Of a DNA stretch of 64,000 bases, positions 27,189 to 34,229 are shown in pieces. Each line of letters starts with the position of its first letter. Within the stretch, counting starts at the first letter, position 1. The notes below the pieces were generated by a model. It saw only the letters and a program-made list of their open reading frames with translations. It searched no databases and was not told the DNA's origin. The stretch lies in the NCBI GenBank assembly GCA_964425695.1, contig CAYRNF010000006.1, positions 77,102 to 141,101 on the forward strand. The letters run 5' to 3'. Source of the DNA: JAKPBU01 sp964425695. Its GTDB lineage: Bacteria; Pseudomonadota; Gammaproteobacteria; Xanthomonadales; Xanthomonadaceae. The position numbers and the translations under genes were made by a program.

Positions 27189-29171
27189 ATGGACGCAACC
27201 GAAACACCTGCCCAGGCATCGACCGCACGCGCGCAGCGTGCACGTCATGCGGTCCGCACGCACCCGTGGCGGACGGCAGGCGTGCTGCTGCTGCTCGGGC
27301 TGGTCGTGCTGGTCCTGCTGTGGGACTGGAACTGGCTGCGCGGCCCGATCGGCCGCATCGTGCAGGCGCAGACCGGGCGCGAATTCGAGATCGCCGGCGA
27401 TCTGGACGTGAACCTGGGGCGCAGCACCGCGGTGCGGATGGACTCGGTCCGCTTCGGCAATGCACCGTGGTCGAAGCTGGGCGACATGGCGGCGATCGAC
27501 CAGGTGGAATTCGCCTTCGACCTGTTCCCCGCGATCTTCCGGCGCGACATCCACCTCACCGAGCTGCGCGTCGCCAAGCCGCGGCTGGTGCTCGAAACGG
27601 GGCCTGAAGGCGTCGGCAACTGGGTCTTCGGCGACGACCAGCCCGGCAAGCCGCCGCGCATCGACACGCTGTGGATCGAGGACGGCCGCCTGCATTACCG
27701 CGATGCGCCGAAGAAGACCGACGTGGACATCGCCCTGGACAGCCGGCAGGACAAGGGCGCGAACGCCGCCCCACAGGTTGCGGTGGAAGGCGGCGGGCGC
27801 TGGGGCGGCAACCGGTTCACCATGCGCGGCGTCGCCGAGTCCCCGCTCGAACTGCGCAATACCGAACAGCCCTACCGGATCGACGTGCGCGCCACGTCCG
27901 GCCGGACCCGCGCGCATGCGCGCGGCACCCTGCTCGATCCGCTGCGGATGCGCGATTTCGACCTGAAGCTCGCGTTGTCCGGCGAGAACCTGGAGGACCT
28001 GTATCCCCTGATCGGCGTCGCCACGCCGCCCACGCCGCCGTACGCTTTCGATGGCAGGCTCACGCGCGACGTGCGCAGCGCATCCAGCAGCACGTGGAAG
28101 TACGACGGCTTCACCGGCCGCGTGGGCGACAGCGACCTTGCCGGCATGGCGCACGTCACCACCGGCAAGCGCGTCTTCCTGAAGGCGGACCTGCGTTCCA
28201 AGCGCCTGGACTTCGACGACCTGGCGGGCTTCGTCGGGGGCGCTCCCGATGCCGGCGGCAGCGAGGACAGCAATCCCGAATTGCGCGCACTGGCGGCGAA
28301 ACGCGCCGCAAGCCGGCGCGTGCTTCCCGACACGCCCTACGAACTGGACAAGCTGCGCGCGATGGATGCCGACGTGCGCTGGCGCGCCGCGCGCATCGAC
28401 TCGCCCGGCCTGCCCCTGGAGGACATGGATGCGCACCTGTTCCTGGACAACGGCGTGATGCGTCTGGAGCCGCTGAATTTCGGCGTGGCCGGGGGCGACA
28501 TCCGGTCGACCATCCGCATGGATGCACGGGAGTCGCCGATCCGGACGCGCGCCGACATCGCCGCGCGCGGGCTCGACCTGCCCAAGCTCCTGCCGGACGT
28601 GCAGCTGGCACGCGATGCGGTGGGCAAGGTCGGCGGCCGCATCGCCGTGACCGGCACGGGCAACTCGGTGGCGCGCATGCTCGCCACCTCCAACGGCGAA
28701 ATCTCGCTGGGCATGGGTCGCGGGCAGATCAGCAACCTGCTGATCGAGCTGGCCGGCCTGGACATCGCCGAGGCGGTGAAGTTCCTCATCACCAAGGACC
28801 GCAAGGTGCCGATCCGCTGCGCGTTCGGAGATTTCGCGGTGAACGATGGCGTGATGGACGCGCGCGCCCTCGCCTTCGACACCACCGACACGATCATCGT
28901 CGGCGAAGGCCAGGTCAGCCTCCGCAACGAAACCTTCGACCTGCGCCTGCGCCCGCGGCCCAAGGACCGCAGCCTGTTCGCGCTGCGCTCGCCGCTGCTG
29001 GTGGGCGGCACCTTCAAGGATCCGTCGTTCCGGCCGGACATGGCGCGCGTGGGGCTGCGCGGCGCCATCGCGCTGGCCTTGGGCAGCATCGCCCCGCCGG
29101 CGGCGCTGCTGGCTACACTGGAGCTGGGGCCCGGCGAAGACAGCGGCTGCGGAGGGCGGTATGCGAAATGA
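27189..29171 (+). CDS. AsmA-family protein
   Basis: A 660-residue protein with one N-terminal transmembrane helix (AGVLLLLGLVVLVLLWDW) and a long periplasmic part. The N-terminal AsmA signature is present: REFEIAGDLDVNLGRSTAVRMDSV. The C-terminal portion contains the repeat-beta AsmA_2-like region (GQISNLLIELAGLDIAEAVK, DTIIVGEGQVSLRNETFDL). AsmA-like proteins form hydrophobic grooves that carry phospholipids across the periplasm in the TamB/YhdP group. It overlaps the following lipoprotein gene by 11 bp. Confidence 0.87.
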   Translation: MDATETPAQASTARAQRARHAVRTHPWRTAGVLLLLGLVVLVLLWDWNWLRGPIGRIVQAQTGREFEIAGDLDVNLGRSTAVRMDSVRFGNAPWSKLGDMAAIDQVEFAFDLFPAIFRRDIHLTELRVAKPRLVLETGPEGVGNWVFGDDQPGKPPRIDTLWIEDGRLHYRDAPKKTDVDIALDSRQDKGANAAPQVAVEGGGRWGGNRFTMRGVAESPLELRNTEQPYRIDVRATSGRTRAHARGTLLDPLRMRDFDLKLALSGENLEDLYPLIGVATPPTPPYAFDGRLTRDVRSASSSTWKYDGFTGRVGDSDLAGMAHVTTGKRVFLKADLRSKRLDFDDLAGFVGGAPDAGGSEDSNPELRALAAKRAASRRVLPDTPYELDKLRAMDADVRWRAARIDSPGLPLEDMDAHLFLDNGVMRLEPLNFGVAGGDIRSTIRMDARESPIRTRADIAARGLDLPKLLPDVQLARDAVGKVGGRIAVTGTGNSVARMLATSNGEISLGMGRGQISNLLIELAGLDIAEAVKFLITKDRKVPIRCAFGDFAVNDGVMDARALAFDTTDTIIVGEGQVSLRNETFDLRLRPRPKDRSLFALRSPLLVGGTFKDPSFRPDMARVGLRGAIALALGSIAPPAALLATLELGPGEDSGCGGRYAK

Positions 29172-29574
29172 GCTGTGGGAGATCGCGCGCGTCGCGACGC
29201 TGGGAGCCTGCTTGGCCGCAGCCGCTTGCAGCCGCAACGAACCTGCCGATACGCCCGCCACCGCCGCACCGGCCAAGCCCCTGCCGCCGGCCGCCACCAT
29301 GCACCCCGACGACGTCGCGGCGGTCACCGCCAGCTACGACTGCGACGGCATCCGCGTCGACGTCATCCGCGACGCCGTTGCACGCGTCAACCTCGCGGTC
29401 GACAACATCGTCAAGATCGAGCGCATTGAAGGCAGCACCCCGGCGACCTACCAGGACGTGGGTCTCACGCTTGTGGTAACGGATACGGACGCGACGCTCG
29501 ACGACGAGGACGGGCGCAGCCTTGCCTGCGTACCCGTCGCAAAACCGGAGAGCCCTGGGGGCGCTGGCGACTGA
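29161..29574 (+). CDS. small lipoprotein, possibly MliC-like
   Basis: A 137-residue protein with signal peptide and a lipobox at AAAACS. The mature part has YDCDGIRVDVIRD and a later GRSLACV, giving two cysteines framing a small beta sheet, the spacing seen in membrane-bound C-type lysozyme inhibitors. The family match is weak because the conserved Lys/Ser pair of MliC is not clear. It overlaps the AsmA gene by 11 bp, so it is probably co-translated with it. Confidence 0.6.
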   Translation: MRNELWEIARVATLGACLAAAACSRNEPADTPATAAPAKPLPPAATMHPDDVAAVTASYDCDGIRVDVIRDAVARVNLAVDNIVKIERIEGSTPATYQDVGLTLVVTDTDATLDDEDGRSLACVPVAKPESPGGAGD

Positions 29575-29837
29575 GGGCATGCGCTGTTCTACGCGCCTCT
29601 GCGTCAATCAGCCCTTGTGTCCAGCCGTATGCGCATCCGCACCAGGTCGAGATGACACCGCACAGGATGCGCGCGCAACCGGGCTAGAACGCGATCCGAC
29701 AGCAGACCAGAACATGTGCGCGGACGTGCTGCACACGGCCCCCTACCCGACGCTCCAGCCCTGACAGAAGGTCGACGGGCGCCTATGGAGGCCCCACTTC
29801 AATGTTGGGTTACATCTCGACACGCGACACGCGGCTT

Positions 29838-30281
29838 TCAGCTGGCGATGTAGCGCTGCAGCTGGTCCAGCTCCAGCTGCTGGTCCTCGATGACCGCCTT
29901 GACCAGGTCGCCGATGGACACCACGCCGACCACATCGTCCCCGTCGCACACCGGTAGGTGGCGGATGCGGCGCGTGGTGACCAGCTGCATGCAGGTGTCG
30001 GTGGTGTCGTCGGGTCGCACCGCGATCACTTCCGCGGTCATGATGTCGCGCACCGGCGTGTCTTTCGAGGAACGCCCTTCCAGCACCACCTTGCGCGCGT
30101 AGTCGCGCTCGGAAAGGATGCCCGCCAGCCGCGCGCCTTCCATCACCAGCACCGCGCCGATCCGCTTCTCCGCCATCAGGCGGATCGCGTCGAGCACCGC
30201 GCTGTCCGGTGAGACGGAGAAGATCTCAGGCGGCCGGTTGCCGCTCGCCTTGCCTTCCAGCAACTGCCGTACCGTGCGCAT
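29838..30281 (-). CDS. CBS-domain protein
   Basis: A 147-residue protein that is a tandem pair of CBS domains (residues 12-70 and 78-136), recognisable from SPDSAVLDAIRLMAEKRIG, GILSERDYARKVV, VRDIMTAEVIAV and RRIRHLPVCDGDDVVGVVS. Such pairs bind adenosine nucleotides and act as energy sensors, usually controlling a partner protein. No enzymatic domain is fused to it. Its start overlaps the end of the glycosyltransferase gene by 56 bp, so the two are probably one transcript with mtgA. Confidence 0.9.
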   Translation of the reverse strand: MRTVRQLLEGKASGNRPPEIFSVSPDSAVLDAIRLMAEKRIGAVLVMEGARLAGILSERDYARKVVLEGRSSKDTPVRDIMTAEVIAVRPDDTTDTCMQLVTTRRIRHLPVCDGDDVVGVVSIGDLVKAVIEDQQLELDQLQRYIAS

Positions 30282-31302
30282 GTTCGCCTCCGGTGCTGCG
30301 TGGGTGCCCAGAGGATACCGCCATCCCCGGCGCCCAGGTATCGACCAGGTACAAGGGGCGCTGCTTGGCTTCGGCATAGAGCCTGCCCAGGTATTCGCCG
30401 ATCAGGCCCAGCGCCATCAGCTGCACGCCGCCCAGCAGCAGGATCACCGCCATCATCGTGGGCCAGCCGGCGACCGGGTCGCCCCAGCTCAGCGCCTTGA
30501 ACACGATCCACGCCGCATAGACGAAGGCGACCGCCGCCGTGCCCACGCCCAGGTAGGTGGCCACGCGCAGCGGCGCGGTGCTGAAGCTGGTGATGCCCTC
30601 CAGCGCGAAGTTCCACAGCCGCCACAGGTTGAACTTGCTGCGTCCGGCCACCCGCGCGTCGCGCTCGTAGGGAATCGCGGCCTGGTTGAACCCGACCCAG
30701 CCGAACAGCCCTTTCATGAAGCGCTGCCGCTCGCGCAGTTGGCGCAGTGCCGCCAGCGCGCGCGGCGACAGCAGGCGGAAGTCGCCGGTATCGCGGGGAA
30801 TGGGCGTCTGCGACAGGCGCGCGATCAGCCGGTAGAAGCCGTGGGCCGTGGCCTTCTTCAGCCAGCCCTCGCCGTCACGCTGGGTGCGGGTGCCGTGCAC
30901 GTCGTCATAGCCCTCGCGCCACTTCGCGACGAACTGCGGGATCAACTCCGGCGGGTCCTGCCCGTCGGCGTCCAGGATCAGCGCCGCGCCTTCGTCCACG
31001 TGGTCGAGCCCGGCGGTCAGCGCCGCTTCCTTGCCGAAGTTGCGGCTCAGGCGCAGCAGCGCCACCCGCCTGTCGTCCGCGGCCAGGTCGCGCAGGACGC
31101 GCCAGGTGTCATCGCTGCTGCCGTCGTCCACGTACAGAACGCGCCCGTCGACATCGGCCATAGCGTCGAGTACCGCCGCGATCCGCGGGTGCAGGTGCGG
31201 CAGCGCGTCTGCTTCGTTGTAGGCGGCGACGACGACGGTCAGGCGGTCACGTGGCATGGCGCATCCTAAGCTGGTTTCGTGCGGCGCGTCTGTGCGTGAC
31301 AT
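30226..31302 (-). CDS. polyprenyl-phosphate glycosyltransferase (GT2, DPM1/ArnC-like)
   Basis: A 358-residue membrane enzyme that transfers a sugar from a nucleotide donor to a polyprenyl phosphate carrier. The GT2 domain has VVVAAYNEADALP, VDDGSSDDTW, and the DxD-type motif LDADGQDPPE. It ends with two transmembrane helices (LRVATYLGVGTAAVAFVYAAWIVF and MMAVILLLGGVQLMALGLIG) and the typical EYLGRLYAEAKQRPLY. The start ATG shares one base with the mtgA stop (TGATG); an alternative Met lies at 31257. The sugar cannot be predicted. Confidence 0.87.
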   Translation of the reverse strand: MSRTDAPHETSLGCAMPRDRLTVVVAAYNEADALPHLHPRIAAVLDAMADVDGRVLYVDDGSSDDTWRVLRDLAADDRRVALLRLSRNFGKEAALTAGLDHVDEGAALILDADGQDPPELIPQFVAKWREGYDDVHGTRTQRDGEGWLKKATAHGFYRLIARLSQTPIPRDTGDFRLLSPRALAALRQLRERQRFMKGLFGWVGFNQAAIPYERDARVAGRSKFNLWRLWNFALEGITSFSTAPLRVATYLGVGTAAVAFVYAAWIVFKALSWGDPVAGWPTMMAVILLLGGVQLMALGLIGEYLGRLYAEAKQRPLYLVDTWAPGMAVSSGHPRSTGGEHAHGTAVAGRQGERQPAA

Positions 31303-32024
31303 CAGTCCAGCGCGCGCAGGTAGCCGCTGCCGCCGATGGCGCGCATCTGACGCTCGATCGCACGCGTGCGCCGCTGCACGTAGGGCCCGGGGCGCCCCGC
31401 GCTGTAACGCTTCGGGCTGGGCAGCACGGCGGCCAGGCGCGCCGCCTGCGACGTGCCCAGGTTCGCGGCATCCTTGCGGAAGTAAGTCCGCGCCGCCGCC
31501 TGCGCCCCGTACACCCCGTCGCCGAACTCGGCGATGTTGGCGTAAACCTCCAAGATCCGCTGCTTCGGCCACAGCGCCTCGATGAGCACCGTGTACCAGG
31601 CTTCGATGCCCTTGCGCAGGAAGCGTGTCCAGCCCTCGCCACTCCACAGGAACAGGTTCTTCGCGGTCTGCTGGCTGATGGTGCTGCCGCCACGCACCCG
31701 CTTGCCGCGCGCGTTCGACTTGCGCGCCTTCTCGATGGCCTGCATATCGAAGCCGTTGTGGTGCGCGAACGCTTGGTCTTCGGAGGCCACCAGGGCCACC
31801 GGCACGTTGCGCGACATGTCGTCCAGGTCGCGCCAGTCATGCGCGATGCGGAACGACCAGTCGCCCGCGGCCCATGCCTGCACCTGGCGGATCGCCATGA
31901 AGCTGGAGAACGGCGGATCCACGAAGCGCAGCACCAGCACCTGCAGGATGCTGATCACCACGGCGAGCGCGGGCAGCTTCCACCACCAGCCACGCAGGCG
32001 CCGCCTGCGGCGCGGGCGGGCCAT
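31302..32024 (-). CDS. mtgA: monofunctional peptidoglycan glycosyltransferase
   Basis: Polymerises lipid II into glycan strands at the inner membrane. The 240 residues match MtgA. One N-terminal membrane helix (WKLPALAVVISILQVLVLRF) precedes the GT51 domain; catalytic Glu82 lies in ASEDQAFAHHNGFD, followed by RGGSTISQQTAKNLFLW and RILEVYANIAEFGDGVYG. Longer starts exist upstream, but this ATG gives the usual basic N-terminus. It leads a minus-strand group with the glycosyltransferase and the CBS protein, and is divergent from hslO. Confidence 0.93.
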   Translation of the reverse strand: MARPRRRRRLRGWWWKLPALAVVISILQVLVLRFVDPPFSSFMAIRQVQAWAAGDWSFRIAHDWRDLDDMSRNVPVALVASEDQAFAHHNGFDMQAIEKARKSNARGKRVRGGSTISQQTAKNLFLWSGEGWTRFLRKGIEAWYTVLIEALWPKQRILEVYANIAEFGDGVYGAQAAARTYFRKDAANLGTSQAARLAAVLPSPKRYSAGRPGPYVQRRTRAIERQMRAIGGSGYLRALD

Positions 32025-32117
32025 CGGATCCTGATCGACTGCTTGCACTTCGCCTTCCCGCCCCAAAATGTAAGGAACCATCCTCGCCCCATTATCGGCC
32101 CAGCGCCGTTTCCCGCC

Positions 32118-33026
32118 ATGTCCAGACCCGCTGCGCTGCCCGATGCCGACCGCCTGACCCGCTTCCTGCTGCCCGCCGCCGGCGTGCGTGGCGTGCGCGT
32201 GCACCTGCACGAGACGTGGCGCCAGATCCGCGTGCGCAGCGACTACGCGCCGGCCGTCTCCGAACTGCTGGGTGAAGCCAGCGCCGCCGCCGCGCTGTTC
32301 ACCGGCCACGCCAAGGTGGACGGGCGCTTGTCCATCCAGCTGCGCGGCGAAGGGCCCTTGCGCACCTTGTTCGCGGAGTGCACGGCGGCCGGGACGCTGC
32401 GTGGCATCGCGCGCACGGACGAAGCCAGCGGCCCCGTATCGCGCGACCTGCGGGAGCTCGGGGATGGCGCATTGCTGGCCGTGACCATCGAGAATCCCGG
32501 CGCGGGCGGCCGCGAGCCGGTCCGCTACCAGGGACTGGTTCCCGTGCAGTCCGAGTCGCTGGCAGGCGCCTTCGAAGGCTACTTCGAACAATCCGAGCAG
32601 CTTCCGACGCGACTTCTGCTCGCGGTCGACACCGACACCGCCGCCGGGCTCATGCTCCAGAAGCTGCCGGGCGACACGGGCGATAGCGACGGCTGGAACC
32701 GGGCCTCGGCGCTGTTCGACACCCTCGCGCCCGATGAACTGCTTGGTCTGCCGGCCGATGCGCTGCTGCATCGTCTCTTCCACGAGGAGGCCGTGGAGAC
32801 GCTTGCCGAGCGCCCCTTGGCCTTCGCCTGTTCCTGTTCGCGGGAGCGGGTGGCCGCGATGCTTGAGTCGCTGGGTGCGGAGGAGGCCCACGCCGCCTTG
32901 ACCGACGGGGTGGCGAGCGTGCGTTGTGAGTTCTGTGGCCAGGAGTACCGCTTCGACCGGGCCGACATGGACGCGCTGTTCACCGGAACCGGTGTGCAAT
33001 CCCAGGCGCCGGAACGCATTCAGTAA
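32118..33026 (+). CDS. hslO: Hsp33 redox-regulated chaperone
   Basis: Cytoplasmic holdase turned on by oxidation. The 302 residues include the N-terminal folding-sensitive domain and a C-terminal zinc switch with the four cysteines Cys238, Cys240, Cys270 and Cys273 (CSCSRERV and CEFCGQ). The segment GRLSIQLRGEGPLRTLFAE is typical. Reduced zinc-bound cysteines keep it inactive; oxidation releases zinc. It is a single gene followed by a likely terminator. Confidence 0.96.
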   Translation: MSRPAALPDADRLTRFLLPAAGVRGVRVHLHETWRQIRVRSDYAPAVSELLGEASAAAALFTGHAKVDGRLSIQLRGEGPLRTLFAECTAAGTLRGIARTDEASGPVSRDLRELGDGALLAVTIENPGAGGREPVRYQGLVPVQSESLAGAFEGYFEQSEQLPTRLLLAVDTDTAAGLMLQKLPGDTGDSDGWNRASALFDTLAPDELLGLPADALLHRLFHEEAVETLAERPLAFACSCSRERVAAMLESLGAEEAHAALTDGVASVRCEFCGQEYRFDRADMDALFTGTGVQSQAPERIQ

Positions 33027-33030
33027 GGGG

Positions 33031-33056
33031 CTCAGGGCACGCGGTCACGCCCTGAG
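33031..33056 (+). terminator. stem-loop terminator after hslO
   Basis: CTCAGGGC pairs with GCCCTGAG across a 10-nt loop, 4 bp after the hslO stop, followed by GGATTGTTAA. The T-run is weak but the position fits. Confidence 0.5.
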
Positions 33057-33059
33057 GGA

Positions 33060-33088
33060 TTGTTAAGGAAACATAAATCCGCTAGATT
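33060..33088 (+). promoter_or_regulatory. promoter of the receptor-tailed exported protein gene
   Basis: TTGTTA (33060-33065), 17 bp, then TAGATT (33083-33088), in a locally AT-rich stretch 56 bp upstream of the ATG. Spacing is optimal and each box matches four of six consensus bases. Confidence 0.55.
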
Positions 33089-33143
33089 CACGATCTAGGG
33101 GAAACGGGGAACTCGAACGCCCCGGGAGAGTCTCAGTCGGGCC

Positions 33144-34016
33144 ATGCGCCACCGCCACCTGCCATTGCTGCTTGCTGCCCTGCTGTGCGCCCTCGGCGCG
33201 TCGGCCGGCGCGGTCGCGCAGGCCCGCCAGGCACAGGACACCGCCGTATTGCCGGTGTGGAACAACGCCAGCGGCAAGCTCGAGGCGTATCTGGTCCTGG
33301 AACCTTCCGATGTTGCCGATGCCCGCATCCGCAAGCGGTTCGGCATGAACTCGCTCGATGCGACGTTCGGCCTGGAAGCCGGCGATTCGCTGGCCCTGCT
33401 GTGCGACCGCAAGAACGGGATCGCCAGCGCCATCGGCAACCTCGCCAACAATTGCATGTTGGCCACGCTCAGCGACCAGATCGCGGGCGAACCGAGCAGG
33501 CGCGCGTCGGCCACGGCCGCATTCAATCGTGCCGGCAACCGCTTCGGCGCCACGCTCGGGAGCGGCCGCGACAACCTGCCCGGCTGGCTGACCCCCGGCG
33601 CTCCGGCCGACAACAAAGTGGACGTCAACGACCTCACCGTGTTCGGCCGCAAGTCCCTACCGCGCGAGGGTTACGTCTCCATCGCCGGCACCGTGGCCAA
33701 GGCCCGCCTGCTGTCCCCGGCCGCCGCCCAGGCCTCCGGACTGGACCTGGACCGCTGGACCAGCAAGACCCTGGAAGTGGGCGGTGGATTCGGCAACTTC
33801 GGTGCCAGCATCGTCGGCCATGTCGTGGATACCCCCGGCCAGCCCAAGTGGCAGGGACTGGGCCTTGGCGTGACCTGGCGCACCCCGTGGAGCGGTGAAC
33901 TCAGCGTCGGCGCCGATAACGTGATCACCCGCGGGAAAAACCCGTTTGCCCCGGCGGGCGCGAACGAAGACGACGAGGGGACTGTTCCCTACGTGCGCTA
34001 CGAGCAAGACCTCTAG
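33144..34016 (+). CDS. exported protein with TonB-receptor-like C-terminal strands
   Basis: A 290-residue protein I cannot assign to a named family. A signal peptide (LLLAALLCALGASAGAVAQA) is followed by a domain of unknown function (LPVWNNASGKLEAYLVLE, MNSLDATFGLEAGDSLALLC, and a Cys pair CDRKN/NNCML). The last 50 residues read WSGELSVGADNVITRGKNPF ... PYVRYEQDL, closely resembling the final strands of the neighbouring TonB-dependent receptor (WNAKVTVGVNNVFDRDPP ... FYMRYTQKF). An outer-membrane barrel or barrel-associated protein is a fair inference. It has its own promoter and terminator. Confidence 0.65.
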   Translation: MRHRHLPLLLAALLCALGASAGAVAQARQAQDTAVLPVWNNASGKLEAYLVLEPSDVADARIRKRFGMNSLDATFGLEAGDSLALLCDRKNGIASAIGNLANNCMLATLSDQIAGEPSRRASATAAFNRAGNRFGATLGSGRDNLPGWLTPGAPADNKVDVNDLTVFGRKSLPREGYVSIAGTVAKARLLSPAAAQASGLDLDRWTSKTLEVGGGFGNFGASIVGHVVDTPGQPKWQGLGLGVTWRTPWSGELSVGADNVITRGKNPFAPAGANEDDEGTVPYVRYEQDL

Positions 34017-34050
34017 CCGGGTTTCAACAAGGGTTGAGATTGCAGACGGA

Positions 34051-34076
34051 GCCCCGCCAGATGCGGGGCTTTTCGC
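34051..34076 (+). terminator. intrinsic terminator
   Basis: GCCCCGC / GCGGGGC with loop CAGAT followed by TTTTCGCTTT, 34 bp after the preceding stop. A standard rho-independent terminator separating this gene from the receptor. Confidence 0.85.
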
Positions 34077-34112
34077 TTTCTCCGGGGAGCCAGAAGTGTC
34101 CCTTAACGACAC

Positions 34113-34141
34113 TTTAATTTTTCTGGAAGGGGGGCTACTAT
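34113..34141 (+). promoter_or_regulatory. probable promoter of the TonB-dependent receptor
   Basis: TTTAAT, 17 bp, then TACTAT, with the second box flanked by GGGGC and GCCCC that could pair. The -35 match is poor, but the stretch is the only AT-rich one before the receptor gene. Confidence 0.35.
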
Positions 34142-34229
34142 CGCCCCGACCTAACCGGTTTTGGCGTCTTCCTTGACTCCACCGGGCAGGTTCCCATGGG
34201 AATTACCAAGCCTCACTTGGAGAGAGAGA

